Numbered from the stretch's first letter, positions 8,942-17,292 are shown. The stretch: 42,694 nucleotides of DNA from Mycobacterium sp. PO1 (GCF_017312405.1 NZ_BLTG01000003.1:1-42694); one strand, 5' to 3'. Notes: generated from the sequence alone by a model not told the origin. Numbers and translations are program-made.

Positions 8942-10323
8942 CGGCTGGGACGGCGATGACGGCGGTGGTGCACGTCGCCGGGCCGCCGCGGGCCGGGGTC
9001 AGCAGCGTGGCCGCGTGCCTGCGCGACCGGATGCCCGCGGTGATGGTCGTCGACACCGCTGACCCGGCCGGCACGCGTGACGTCCCCCGCGTCGCCGACG
9101 TTGTCGTCTTCGTCGTCTCGGCGGTCGCGCCGGTCACCGAGTCGGACTGCGCGCTGGCCGTCTCGGCCTGCCGGTCGACCGATGCGGTGATCGCGGTGCT
9201 CGCCAAGATCGACGACCACCGCGACTGGCGCGGTGTGCTGGCCACCAACCGGCAGCGGCTGGCCGACTGTGCGGCCCGATTCGCGTCGGTGTGCTGGGTG
9301 ACCGCCGCCGCCGCGCCGCGGCTCGGCGAGCCTGAGGTCGCCGACGTCGTCGCCGCGCTCACCGCGGCGCTGTCCGACCCCGACCTCGCGCGACGCAACA
9401 CGCTGCGCCGGTGGGAAGCCCTCCTCGACGCGGTGCTCACCGCGGTGCGCGACGCCGACGCCGGGCACCTGGCCAGAGTGAGCACGCTGCGGGTAGACCG
9501 GGATGCGTTGGTGCGCAACCATCTTCGGCCGGGCGCGGCCTCGGTGCGCCACCCGGTGCAGCGCGCCCGGCTGGAGTTGGCCTCGGCCGCGCGGCAGCGG
9601 TGCGCGGCGCTGCGCACCGAACTGCTCGACGCCGCGGCAGAGACGACCGTGGTCGCAGAGATCGACGAGCGCGTGCGCCGACGATGCGGCGAGGTGCTCG
9701 CCGAGGTCGACGAGCGGGTATCGGTGCGGCTGGACGACCTGGCGAGCGAGCTAGGGGCGAGCCTGCCGGAGCCGTCGGCGGTGGCCGAGGTGTGTCTCGG
9801 GGATCCGCCGCTGCGGCAGCGCCGTCTGGAGTCGCGGGTGACGACGGTGCTCGGGGCCGGGTTCGGATTCGGCGCCGGCCTGGTGGTGGCACGGTGGGTC
9901 ACCGGCCTGGCGCCCGGGCTGACCGTGGCCGGGGCGCTGGTGGGGGCGGCGGTCGGGCTGGCCTTGACGCTGTGGGTGGTTGCCGCGCGGGCCCTGCTGT
10001 ATCGACGCGCGGTGCTGGCCCAGTGGATCGCGGAGGCGACGGTCGCGATCCGTGCCGCGCTCGACGAGCGGATCGCGTCGCGTCTGCTGGCCTTCGAGGC
10101 GGCGGTCACCACCGCCCGGTCGGCCTCTGTGCCGGCCCAACGCGCCGGCATGGCTGAACGCGTCGCCGAGTGCGACGCGCTGCTGCGCGGCCACGTTCTC
10201 GCCGCGCGGCGCGCCCAGGGGTTCCGCGAGGCCTGTGAACCCGGATTGGCCCGGGCCTTGAGCGCCGTGCGGGATGGTTTGCGGGAACCGAATCCGGCGC
10301 GCACACTTGTTACCGATCGGTAG
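8938..10323 (+). CDS. GTPase-like membrane protein, partner of the upstream gene (Rv0210-like)
   Basis: 461 residues from a GTG at 8938 that overlaps the previous stop (GTGA); an internal ATG at 8956 is an alternative. Near the N-terminus, VAGPPRAGVSS resembles a Walker A loop in which Lys has become Val. VDTADPAG is G3-like and VLAKIDD is G4-like (AKxD instead of NKxD). A helical region follows. Two closely spaced hydrophobic stretches at about residues 300-350 make a membrane hairpin, then there are further helices. G domain, helical stalk, membrane hairpin and helices are the layout of bacterial dynamin-like proteins, so membrane remodelling is a reasonable but unproven idea. Translational coupling suggests it acts with the upstream protein in fixed stoichiometry. 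Confidence 0.8.
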   Translation: MTAGTAMTAVVHVAGPPRAGVSSVAACLRDRMPAVMVVDTADPAGTRDVPRVADVVVFVVSAVAPVTESDCALAVSACRSTDAVIAVLAKIDDHRDWRGVLATNRQRLADCAARFASVCWVTAAAAPRLGEPEVADVVAALTAALSDPDLARRNTLRRWEALLDAVLTAVRDADAGHLARVSTLRVDRDALVRNHLRPGAASVRHPVQRARLELASAARQRCAALRTELLDAAAETTVVAEIDERVRRRCGEVLAEVDERVSVRLDDLASELGASLPEPSAVAEVCLGDPPLRQRRLESRVTTVLGAGFGFGAGLVVARWVTGLAPGLTVAGALVGAAVGLALTLWVVAARALLYRRAVLAQWIAEATVAIRAALDERIASRLLAFEAAVTTARSASVPAQRAGMAERVAECDALLRGHVLAARRAQGFREACEPGLARALSAVRDGLREPNPARTLVTDR

Positions 10324-10384
10324 GTCGCCCGGTGGAGGCCATCTGAATCGTTCCTGTGAGTGAACGGACATAGTCCTGAATTCC

Positions 10385-10403
10385 CGCGGGTATGTCACCC
10401 GCG
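10385..10403. promoter_or_regulatory. Perfect 7-bp inverted repeat upstream of pckA
   Basis: CGCGGGT, 5 bp (ATGTC), then ACCCGCG, 115 bp before the pckA start. PEPCK is usually controlled by carbon source, so this is a candidate operator; the binding protein is unknown. A hairpin in a long pckA leader is the alternative. Confidence 0.45.
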
Positions 10404-10517
10404 TTAACCTCGATACCAGGGGCGGCGCTGACTGCTACCGATTTCGGGCCCACGGCCCCGATCGCGCAGTTGCGTCCCGGCAGACATCTCGCAGGACGAT
10501 GCAGGAGACGACACAGC

Positions 10518-12344
10518 ATGACCGCAGCGACCATTCCAGGTCTGGATTCCGCACCGACGAAGCATGAGGGGCTGCTGGCCTGGGTGCGGGAGGTCGCGGA
10601 GCTGACTCAGCCCGACCGCGTCGCCTGGGCCGACGGGTCCGACGAGGAGAACCAGGCCCTGTGCGACCAGCTGGTCGAGGCGGGCACGTTCCAGAAGCTC
10701 AACCCCGAGAAGAAGCCCAACTCCTACCTGGCGCTGTCCGATCCGTCCGACGTGGCGCGCGTCGAGTCGCGCACCTTCATCTGTTCACAACGCGAGATCG
10801 ACGCCGGCCCGACGAACAACTGGATGGATCCGGCCGAGATGCGCGGCCTCATGACCGACCTGTATCGCGGCAGCATGCGGGGCCGCACGATGTGGGTTGT
10901 CCCGTTCTGCATGGGTCCGCTCGAGGCCGAGGACCCCAAACTGGGCGTCGAGATCACCGACTCGGAGTACGTCGTGGTCTCGATGCGCACCATGACCCGG
11001 ATGGGTAAGGCCGCGCTGGACAAGATGGGCACCGACGGCTTCTTCGTCAAGGCGCTGCATTCGATCGGCGCCCCGCTGGAGCCGGGCGAGAAGGACGTGC
11101 CGTGGCCCTGCAACGACACCAAATACATCACCCACTTCCCCGAGACCCGCGAGATCTGGAGCTTCGGTTCCGGCTACGGCGGCAACGCGCTGCTGGGTAA
11201 GAAGTGCTACTCGCTGCGCATCGCGTCGGCGATGGCGCACGACGAGGGCTGGCTCGCCGAGCACATGCTGATCCTCAAGCTGATCTCCCCCGAGAACAAG
11301 GCGTACTACATCGCCGCGGCGTTCCCGTCGGCCTGCGGCAAGACCAACCTCGCGATGCTGCAGCCCACCATCCCGGGCTGGCGCGCCGAGACCGTCGGTG
11401 ACGACATCGCCTGGATGCGCTTCGGCAAGGACGGCCGCCTGTACGCCACCAACCCCGAGTTCGGGTTCTTCGGTGTCGCGCCGGGCACCAACTGGGACTC
11501 CAACCCCAACGCCATGAAGACGATCGCCGCCGGCAACACCGTGTTCACCAACGTGGCGAAGACCGACGACGGCGACGTGTGGTGGGAAGGCCTGGAGGGT
11601 GAGCCCGACCACCTGATCGACTGGAAGGGCAACGACTACATTCTGCGTGAGACGGAAACCAAGGCAGCGCACCCGAATTCGCGCTACTGCACACCGATCT
11701 CGCAGTGCCCCACGCTGGCGCCGGAATGGGACGACCCGCAGGGCGTGCCGATCTCGGCGATCCTGTTCGGCGGTCGCCGCAAGACCACCGTCCCGCTGAT
11801 CACCGAGGCGCGCGACTGGCAGCACGGTGTGTTCATCGGGGCCACGCTGGGCAGTGAGCAGACCGCCGCGGCAGAGGGCAAGGTCGGCACCGTGCGGCGC
11901 GACCCGATGGCGATGCTGCCGTTCATGGGCTACAACGTCGGCGACTACTTCCAGCACTGGATCAACATCGGCAAGCAGGCCGACGAGTCCAAGCTGCCGA
12001 AGGTGTTCTTCGTCAACTGGTTCCGCCGCGGCGACGACGGCCGGTTCCTGTGGCCCGGCTTCGGTGAGAACAGCCGCGTGCTGAAGTGGGCCATCGAACG
12101 CATCGAGCACACGGCCGACGGCAAGAGCACGCCGATCGGCATCGTGCCCACCGCCGCCGATCTGGATCTCGATGGACTCGACGTCGACGCCGCCGATGTC
12201 GACGAGGCGCTGAAGGTGGTCCCCGACGAGTGGCGCAACGAGTTGCCGCTGATCGAGGAATGGTTCGAGTTCGTCGGCGAGAAGCTGCCCACCAGCATCA
12301 AAGACGAGTTCGACGCGCTCAAGCACCGCCTCGACGAAGCCTGA
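10518..12344 (+). CDS. pckA: Phosphoenolpyruvate carboxykinase (GTP)
   Basis: 608 residues, the usual length for mycobacterial GTP-PEPCK. It converts oxaloacetate and GTP to phosphoenolpyruvate, GDP and CO2 in the cytosol, the gateway step of gluconeogenesis during growth on fatty acids or sterols. The P-loop-like FPSACGKTN carries the reactive Cys at residue 273, the same position I recall in M. tuberculosis. [26 protein letters not shown] (residues quoted in part: FGVAPGT) and the [11 protein letters not shown] loop are intact. I chose the ATG at 10518 (MTAATIPG) because GGAG lies 10 nt upstream and family members start here. It stands alone with a 194-bp leader region holding an inverted repeat. 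Its role fits the many lipid-degradation genes further along. Confidence 0.98.
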   Translation: MTAATIPGLDSAPTKHEGLLAWVREVAELTQPDRVAWADGSDEENQALCDQLVEAGTFQKLNPEKKPNSYLALSDPSDVARVESRTFICSQREIDAGPTNNWMDPAEMRGLMTDLYRGSMRGRTMWVVPFCMGPLEAEDPKLGVEITDSEYVVVSMRTMTRMGKAALDKMGTDGFFVKALHSIGAPLEPGEKDVPWPCNDTKYITHFPETREIWSFGSGYGGNALLGKKCYSLRIASAMAHDEGWLAEHMLILKLISPENKAYYIAAAFPSACGKTNLAMLQPTIPGWRAETVGDDIAWMRFGKDGRLYATNPEFGFFGVAPGTNWDSNPNAMKTIAAGNTVFTNVAKTDDGDVWWEGLEGEPDHLIDWKGNDYILRETETKAAHPNSRYCTPISQCPTLAPEWDDPQGVPISAILFGGRRKTTVPLITEARDWQHGVFIGATLGSEQTAAAEGKVGTVRRDPMAMLPFMGYNVGDYFQHWINIGKQADESKLPKVFFVNWFRRGDDGRFLWPGFGENSRVLKWAIERIEHTADGKSTPIGIVPTAADLDLDGLDVDAADVDEALKVVPDEWRNELPLIEEWFEFVGEKLPTSIKDEFDALKHRLDEA

Positions 12345-12457
12345 CAAGGCCCGCGTGCCCTCGGTCTGTTCGGCCGCGCGAGGGTGCGGGTCTGCACGGC
12401 GGCGCGCTTTCGCGGGCGCACACGACACGGCGCGGTCGGTACGATCCACCGCACTCG

Positions 12458-12506
12458 TCACACTGCGATGCCACCCAGGTGCTACCCGAGTAGCATCGCA
12501 GTGTGA
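12458..12506. promoter_or_regulatory. Perfect 14-bp inverted repeat: probable MazE autoregulatory operator
   Basis: TCACACTGCGATGC (12458-12471) is matched exactly by GCATCGCAGTGTGA (12493-12506), 21 bp apart. The right arm covers the antitoxin start codon and the left arm lies upstream of the likely -10. Ribbon-helix-helix antitoxins repress their own operon by binding such sites, so this is very probably the MazEF operator. A smaller inverted repeat (GCTAC/GTAGC) lies inside it. Confidence 0.75.
12491..12496 (+). promoter_or_regulatory. Probable -10 element of the mazEF operon (leaderless)
   Basis: TAGCAT fits the mycobacterial TANNNT -10 consensus and ends 6 nt before the GTG at 12503, placing the transcription start on the start codon. 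No Shine-Dalgarno site is seen. Confidence 0.55.
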
Positions 12507-12733
12507 AGTTGAGTGTCAGTCTGAGCGACGAAGATGTGGCTGTGCTCGACGCCTACGTGAAGAACGCCGGCCTCGCGTCGCGGTCGGCCGCACTGCAGCA
12601 TGCGATTCGCATGTTGCGCCACGCCGCGCTGGAACACGATTACGAAGCCGCGTGGTCGGAGTGGGCGGAGGCGGACGAGGCGGACTTCTGGGCAGAGACC
12701 CTCAATGACGGACTCGGCGATGCGCCGAGGTGA
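12503..12733 (+). CDS. mazE9: Ribbon-helix-helix antitoxin MazE9-like
   Basis: 76 residues. The N-terminal [19 protein letters not shown] strand-helix and the following [13 protein letters not shown] helix make a ribbon-helix-helix DNA-binding fold. The acidic, Trp-containing C-terminus ([17 protein letters not shown]) is the expected toxin-wrapping tail. It closely resembles the MazE9 antitoxin (Rv2801A) as I recall it. The start is a GTG inside the right arm of a perfect palindrome, probably on a leaderless mRNA. The 3' end overlaps the toxin start by 14 nt. It should neutralise MazF and, with it, repress the operon. In M. tuberculosis the pair lies elsewhere, so this copy looks inserted between pckA and fadD4. 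Confidence 0.9.
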   Translation: MKLSVSLSDEDVAVLDAYVKNAGLASRSAALQHAIRMLRHAALEHDYEAAWSEWAEADEADFWAETLNDGLGDAPR

Positions 12734-13067
12734 GATCTGGCAGGTTGATCTCGATCCGTCTCGGGGTAGCGAGGCGAACAAGAGGCGGCCGGCCGTCATT
12801 GTCAGCAACGACCGGGCAAATGCCACCGCCGGCAGGCTGAGGCGCGGTGTGATCACCCTCGTCCCGATCACCAGCAACGTGGCGAATGTCTACCCCTTCC
12901 AGGTCCGGTTGACAGCCGCCACTTCGGGCTTGGCGGTCCATTCGAAGGCCCAAGCAGAACAGGTGCGGTCCGTTTCAGTGGAGCGGTTGTTGCGCCGAAT
13001 CGGTCGGGTGTCGCCGAACGAGCTCGACCAACTGGACGAGGCGCTGCGTCTGCACCTGCAGTTGTAA
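12720..13067 (+). CDS. mazF9: MazF-type endoribonuclease toxin (MazF9 / MazF-mt1-like)
   Basis: 115 residues from the ATG at 12720; an in-frame ATG at 12705 would add five. [31 protein letters not shown] is almost the M. tuberculosis MazF9 (Rv2801c) sequence as I remember it (key residues: RGEIW, DLDPxRGSEA, RRPAV). The PemK/MazF fold, the conserved Arg of the RG-x-x motif and a Thr/Ser of the [10 protein letters not shown] strand that forms the catalytic pocket are all present, so the toxin looks active. MazF enzymes cut single-stranded RNA at short sequences; the site cut here cannot be read from the sequence. It overlaps mazE by 14 nt, which ties its translation to the antitoxin. Confidence 0.93.
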   Translation: MRRGEIWQVDLDPSRGSEANKRRPAVIVSNDRANATAGRLRRGVITLVPITSNVANVYPFQVRLTAATSGLAVHSKAQAEQVRSVSVERLLRRIGRVSPNELDQLDEALRLHLQL

Positions 13068-13130
13068 CGGGCCGCGATGTTGTGATGGCGTCGCGCGGTA
13101 GCCCGGGTAGTCAACCTCCGTCGGTCACAA

Positions 13131-13168
13131 GCCGTACTTGACACCTGTCAAGTACGGCGAAGTATTCT
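13131..13168 (+). promoter_or_regulatory. fadD4 promoter with a perfect 13-bp operator palindrome
   Basis: GCCGTACTTGACA (13131-13143) is mirrored exactly by TGTCAAGTACGGC (13146-13158) round a 2-bp centre. A perfect -35 (TTGACA, 13138-13143) lies inside it. A -10 TATTCT (13163-13168) follows at 19 bp and ends 6 nt before the ATG, implying a leaderless transcript. A repressor bound here would block the -35. The core TTGAC-N4-GTCAA recurs upstream of the fused acyl-CoA dehydrogenase. Confidence 0.75.
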
Positions 13169-13174
13169 CACCGC

Positions 13175-14698
13175 ATGCAAATCCGCGACACTGCCGTTGC
13201 CACCCCCGACAAGCCCGCCGTCATCATGTACCCCTCCGGGACCGTGGTGACCTTCGGTGAGCTGGAGGCCCGGGCCAACCGACTGGCGCACCTGTTCCGC
13301 AAGGCCGGGTTGGTCGAGGGCGACGCGGTCGCGATCTTGATGGAGAACAACGCCCACATGCACGCGGTCATGTGGGCCGCCCGCCGTGCGGGGCTGTACT
13401 ACGTGCCGATCAACACGCACCTGACCGCGGCCGAGGCGGCCTACATCATCGACAACAGCGCCGCCAAGGCGATCGTCGGATCGGCCAAGCTGACCGACAC
13501 CCTGGCAGGCCTGGCCGACGAACTGCCCAACGGCCTACCGCCGCTGCTGCTGATCGCCGACGGCACCCTGGAGGGATGGTCGAGCTACCCCGAATGCGTG
13601 GCCGACCAACCGGACACCCCGATCGACGACGAGATCGAGGGCGATCTGCTGCAGTACTCGTCGGGCACGACCGGGCGCCCCAAGGGCATCAAACGCGAAC
13701 TGCCGCACGTACCGCCGTCGGAGGCGCCGGGCCTGATGGCCGCACTGGTGTCGTTCTGGATGCACCCTGACACGGTGTACCTGAGTCCCGCACCGCTCTA
13801 TCACACCGCTCCCTCGGTGTGGTCGATGCAGACCCAGGCCGGCGGCATCACCACGGTGGTGATGGAGATGTTCGACGCCGAGGGCGCCCTGGACGCGATC
13901 GCCAAACACCGCGTCACCCACGGCCAGTTCGTCCCGGTGATGTTCACCCGCATGCTCAAGCTCCCCGACGAGGTACGCAAGGCCTACGACGTGTCGAGCC
14001 TGGAGCGGGTCATGCATGCCGCGGCGCCGTGCCCGGTGGAGATCAAGAAGCAGATGATCGACTGGTGGGGTCCGATCGTCGACGAGTACTACGCCTCCTC
14101 CGAAGCACACGGCTCCACGCTGATCACCGCCGAGGAGTGGCTCACCCACCCCGGCTCGGTCGGTCGCCCGCTGGCCGGTGCGGTGCACATCGTCGGCGAG
14201 GACGGCACCGAGTTGCCGCCCGGTGAGCCCGGCGAGATCTACTTCGAGGGCGGCTTCGACTTCGAGTACCTCAACGATCCCGACAAGACCGCGTCGTCGC
14301 GACATGCCAGCGGCTGGAAGACCGTCGGCGACATCGGCTACGTCGACGAGGAGGGTTACCTGTACCTCACCGACCGCCGGCACCACATGATCATCTCCGG
14401 CGGGGTGAACATCTACCCCCAGGAGGCGGAGAACCTGCTGGTCACCCATCCGAAGGTGATGGATGCTGCGGTGTTCGGCGTCCCCGACGACGACATGGGC
14501 CAACGCGTCAAGGCGGTCGTGCAGACCGTCGACCCCGCCGACGCCACACCGGAATTCGCCGACGAACTGCTGGCCTGGCTGCGTGAGCGCCTCGCACACT
14601 ACAAGTGCCCCCGATCGATATCGTTCGAGGCGCAGCTGCCCCGCACCGACACCGGCAAGCTGTACAAGCAGGAACTGATCGCGAGATACTCGCGCTGA
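13175..14698 (+). CDS. fadD4: Fatty-acyl-CoA synthetase FadD4 (ANL superfamily)
   Basis: 507 residues. It should activate a carboxylic acid with ATP and CoA via an acyl-adenylate. The AMP-binding loop YSSGTTGRPKGI is near residues 161-172. The Y-x-S/T-S-E motif appears as YYASSEAHG, and TDRRHHMIISGGVNIYP is the hinge/A8 region. The catalytic C-terminal Lys lies in TGKLYKQEL. The ATG at 13175 is preceded by a -10 at the correct distance for a leaderless mRNA and by no ribosome binding site. The stop overlaps the next ATG (TGATG), so a crotonase is cotranscribed. Position and sequence suit Rv0214/FadD4; the substrate chain length is unknown. Confidence 0.93.
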   Translation: MQIRDTAVATPDKPAVIMYPSGTVVTFGELEARANRLAHLFRKAGLVEGDAVAILMENNAHMHAVMWAARRAGLYYVPINTHLTAAEAAYIIDNSAAKAIVGSAKLTDTLAGLADELPNGLPPLLLIADGTLEGWSSYPECVADQPDTPIDDEIEGDLLQYSSGTTGRPKGIKRELPHVPPSEAPGLMAALVSFWMHPDTVYLSPAPLYHTAPSVWSMQTQAGGITTVVMEMFDAEGALDAIAKHRVTHGQFVPVMFTRMLKLPDEVRKAYDVSSLERVMHAAAPCPVEIKKQMIDWWGPIVDEYYASSEAHGSTLITAEEWLTHPGSVGRPLAGAVHIVGEDGTELPPGEPGEIYFEGGFDFEYLNDPDKTASSRHASGWKTVGDIGYVDEEGYLYLTDRRHHMIISGGVNIYPQEAENLLVTHPKVMDAAVFGVPDDDMGQRVKAVVQTVDPADATPEFADELLAWLRERLAHYKCPRSISFEAQLPRTDTGKLYKQELIARYSR

Positions 14699-15654
14699 TG
14701 CATGTCGCCGACCTGTCGGAGCCCCCACCGCTCGAGGACGCGGGCCCGCCGGGCGTCGTGGTCGCAGTCGGCGACCTCGACTCGGCCCACGCCGAATACT
14801 GGTTACAGCGCGCCAGTTTCACGCTGACCGAGCACCCCAGCGACGACCCCCGCACGGTGTGCGTCAACTCGGTGCCCGACGTCGTCGCCGACCTGAAGCA
14901 GCGATGCCGCACCTGGCCGGTGACCGCCGCAACCGGTGACGACGTGCTGCGCGCGGTCGATGTCTCGGCACCCGCCTTCAGCGGGGTGATCACCGAGTCG
15001 CTGGCCTACTCCACGCTGCAGAGTGGCGCCGAGTTCGCCGCCTGGCTGCAGCGGCGTGGGCCCAGATCCGTGCCCGGAGAGGCAGATCCGGTACTGGCCG
15101 ACCGCGACGCGGACACGCTGCGCATCCGGTTCAACCGGCCGCGGCGGCACAACGCGTTCACCACCGGAGCGCGGGCGGCGTTGCTCGACGCCCTCACCGT
15201 CGCCAGGCTGGACCCGACCGTCACCGAGGTCGTGCTCGCCGGAACCGGCCCGTCGTTCTGCAGCGGCGGGGATCTCGACGAATTCGGCACGTTCAGCGAT
15301 CCGGCCGCCGCGCATCTGGCCCGCACCCGTCACAGCCCCGCGCTGGCGCTGGAGGAACTGCGCGGCCGGCTGGGTCAGCGACTCCGCGCGGAGGTACACG
15401 GTCAGGTGCTCGGCAGCGGTCTGGAGATGGCGGCGTTCTGCGGTCGGGTGAGCGCTGACCCGCAGACACGGATGGGGCTGCCCGAGCTCGAGCTCGGGCT
15501 CATCCCGGGTGCGGGCGGGACAGTCAGCATCACCCGCCGAATCGGACGGTGGCGCACCGCCTACCTGTTCCTGACCGGTGCTCTCATCGACGCGCGGCAG
15601 GCGCTGCAGTGGGGACTGGTCGACGAGGTCACCGCTGACGGGCCGGCCGGATGA
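14698..15654 (+). CDS. Enoyl-CoA hydratase/isomerase (crotonase) family protein with N-terminal extension
   Basis: 318 residues from an ATG sharing one base with the fadD4 stop. Residues about 135-318 are a crotonase fold: RIRFNRPRRHNAF opens it, the oxyanion-hole segments are GTGPSFCSGGDLDEF and GQVLGSGLEMAAF, and ELGLIPGAGGT is the active-site loop region. Residues 1-130 are an extra domain I do not recognise; it contains ITESLAYSTLQSGAEFAAWL. The crotonase core is short at its C-terminus, lacking part of the usual trimerisation helices. Coupling with fadD4 suggests a two-step route of acid activation then hydration or isomerisation of the acyl-CoA. Its 3' end overlaps the convergent SDR gene by 26 bp. 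Confidence 0.85.
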   Translation: MHVADLSEPPPLEDAGPPGVVVAVGDLDSAHAEYWLQRASFTLTEHPSDDPRTVCVNSVPDVVADLKQRCRTWPVTAATGDDVLRAVDVSAPAFSGVITESLAYSTLQSGAEFAAWLQRRGPRSVPGEADPVLADRDADTLRIRFNRPRRHNAFTTGARAALLDALTVARLDPTVTEVVLAGTGPSFCSGGDLDEFGTFSDPAAAHLARTRHSPALALEELRGRLGQRLRAEVHGQVLGSGLEMAAFCGRVSADPQTRMGLPELELGLIPGAGGTVSITRRIGRWRTAYLFLTGALIDARQALQWGLVDEVTADGPAG

Positions 15655-16357
15655 TCATCTCGTTGACATCCACGTCGGCCGGCTGGGCGATGGCGAACGC
15701 GACCGCGGCGGCGATGGCGTCCGGGGAGATCGCCGCCGCCCGGTAATCGCGCATCGCCGCGCTCGCCGTCGGGTCGGTGATCGTCTGCGCCAGTTCGGAT
15801 TCGACGACACCCGGCGACACGGTGGTCACCCGGATCGACGGATCGGACTCCAGGCGCAGGCCCTCGGTGATCGCCCAGGCCGCGTGCTTGGTCGCCGAAT
15901 AGACCGCCGAGGTGGGGACCACCTCGTGCGCGCCGACGGACGCGACGGTGATGACATGCCCGCCGCCCTGCCGCTGAAAGTGGGGGAGGGTGGCGGCGAT
16001 GCCGTGCAGCAGGCCCCGCACATTCACGTCGATCATCCAGTTCCACTGCTCCACGAGCAGGGCATCCAGCCGTGACAGCGGCATCACGCCGGCGTTGTTG
16101 ACGATGACGTCCACCCGGCCGTGCGCCGCGACAGCGGTGTCGACGAAGGCCGTCACGTCTGCCAGGTCGGTGACGTCGAGCCGACGTGCCTCGATGCTGC
16201 CGCCGGCGCTCCCGGCCGCGCGGGCCAGATCGGTCAGCCGGTCGGTGCGTCGTGCGCCGGCGACGACATGGTGCCCCTCTGCGGCGAGCCGCGCGGCGAC
16301 GGCTGCACCGATTCCGCTGCTGGATCCGGTGACAAGGACGATCTTCGAGTCGGTCAT
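15629..16357 (-). CDS. SDR-family NAD(P)-dependent oxidoreductase
   Basis: 242 residues, typical of classical short-chain dehydrogenases. VLVTGSSSGIG is the TGxxxGxG cofactor loop. IVNNAGVM is the NNAG motif, VASVGAHE supplies the catalytic Ser, and YSATKHA the Tyr-xxx-Lys pair. GARRTDRL after the second strand, with Arg residues there, suggests NADPH preference. I chose the ATG at 16357 (MTDSKIVLVTG), since the longer form would run across an inverted repeat. It is divergent from the XRE regulator at 16443 and is probably its target. The substrate is unknown. Its end overlaps the crotonase gene. Confidence 0.92.
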   Translation of the reverse strand: MTDSKIVLVTGSSSGIGAAVAARLAAEGHHVVAGARRTDRLTDLARAAGSAGGSIEARRLDVTDLADVTAFVDTAVAAHGRVDVIVNNAGVMPLSRLDALLVEQWNWMIDVNVRGLLHGIAATLPHFQRQGGGHVITVASVGAHEVVPTSAVYSATKHAAWAITEGLRLESDPSIRVTTVSPGVVESELAQTITDPTASAAMRDYRAAAISPDAIAAAVAFAIAQPADVDVNEMIIRPARQR

Positions 16358-16392
16358 GCTTCCAGCTTCGACAACCCAGCCCGGACCAACCA

Positions 16393-16407
16393 GGGTGCGT
16401 TGCACCC
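16393..16407. promoter_or_regulatory. Inverted repeat between divergent SDR and XRE-regulator genes
   Basis: GGGTGC, 3 bp, GCACCC. It lies centrally in the 85-bp divergent gap, 36 bp from each gene or less, so it is a candidate binding site for the adjacent regulator. Confidence 0.5.
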
Positions 16408-16430
16408 AGCCGACGCCGCGGTTGCGCTCC

Positions 16431-16436
16431 TATGCT
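16431..16436 (+). promoter_or_regulatory. Probable -10 of the XRE regulator gene (leaderless)
   Basis: TATGCT matches TANNNT closely and ends 6 nt before the GTG at 16443. No ribosome binding site is visible. Confidence 0.55.
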
Positions 16437-16442
16437 GGCGGT

Positions 16443-17255
16443 GTGGGTGACCTCGGGGACTACCTGCGCAGCCGTCGGGCCGCGGTCGCGCCGGCCGACG
16501 TCGGCCTGCCCGGCACCGGGCTGCGACGGGTCCCTGGCCTGCGCCGCGAGGAGGTGGCGCTGCTGGCCGGTGTCAGCGTGGACTACTACACACGTCTGGA
16601 GCAGGGCCGCGAACGCTCACCGTCAGTACAGGTCCTCGATGCGCTGGCCGTGTCGCTGCGCCTCGACGCCGACGGCCGGCGGCACCTGTTCGGCCTGGCC
16701 GGGCTGACACCGAGGCCGGGTGGCGGCCCGGTGTCCGGCACCGTCGACCCGTCACTGCTGCGCCTGATGCAGGCGTGGCCCGACAACCCCGCGCTGGTCT
16801 ACAACCGGGCCTTCGACGTCTTGGCTGCCAATGCATTGGCAGCCGCGCTGTTCGGCGAGTTCGGCACCGTCGGCAATCTGATGCTGCTGGTGTTCAACGA
16901 GCCCGCTTCGCGGACGTTCTACGCGGACTGGCCGGTGGTGGCCGCCGACGCCGTCGCCGGGTTCCGGATGTCCTACGGCACCGACCCCGACGACCCGCGC
17001 GTGCGGGAGGTGCTGGCTCACCTCCTGGCGACCAGCGAGGAGTTCCGGCGGTTGTGGGCGCGCCACGACGCCCGGCGAAAGAGCGCCAGCGTGAAGAGGT
17101 TTCATCACCCCGAAATCGGGACGCTCACACTGACGATGCAGACGTTCGATGTGCGGTCCGCCCCCGGCCAGGAACTCGTGGTGTACGACGCGGAACCGGG
17201 CGGTCCGGATGCCGATGCGCTGGCCATCCTGGGCAGCGTCGCCGCGCAGCGCTGA
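16443..17255 (+). CDS. XRE-family regulator with MmyB-like ligand-binding domain
   Basis: 270 residues. The N-terminal helix-turn-helix is seen in LGDYLRSRRAAV, GLRREEVALLAGVSVDYYTRLEQGRER and SVQVLDALAVSL (family signature residues RREEVA, GVS, YY, LEQGR). The C-terminal two-thirds, with LVYNRAFDVLAANALA, PASRTFYADW and RRKSASVKRFHHPEIGTL, is the MmyB-like ligand-binding domain, thought to bind a fatty-acid-like ligand. Such regulators commonly sit divergent to an SDR gene, as here. GTG 16443 is preferred because the -10 fits a leaderless mRNA. Its stop codon lies in one copy of a 23-bp duplication. Confidence 0.9.
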   Translation: MGDLGDYLRSRRAAVAPADVGLPGTGLRRVPGLRREEVALLAGVSVDYYTRLEQGRERSPSVQVLDALAVSLRLDADGRRHLFGLAGLTPRPGGGPVSGTVDPSLLRLMQAWPDNPALVYNRAFDVLAANALAAALFGEFGTVGNLMLLVFNEPASRTFYADWPVVAADAVAGFRMSYGTDPDDPRVREVLAHLLATSEEFRRLWARHDARRKSASVKRFHHPEIGTLTLTMQTFDVRSAPGQELVVYDAEPGGPDADALAILGSVAAQR

Positions 17256-17292
17256 GTCAGCCCGACCGGCAGCGCTGGGTCAGCCCGACCGG
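17247..17292. repeat. 23-bp tandem duplication carrying the stop codons of both convergent genes
   Basis: CAGCGCTGAGTCAGCCCGAC at 17247 recurs at 17270 with one change (A to G at position 9); the unit is 23 bp. Copy one holds the TGA of the XRE gene (17253-17255); copy two holds the TGA of the GntR gene (17280-17282). Confidence 0.85.

Noticed and set aside
10785..12461. 558-codon minus-strand frame opposite pckA
   Set aside because: Antisense shadow; no motif, and PEPCK on the other strand is unmistakable.
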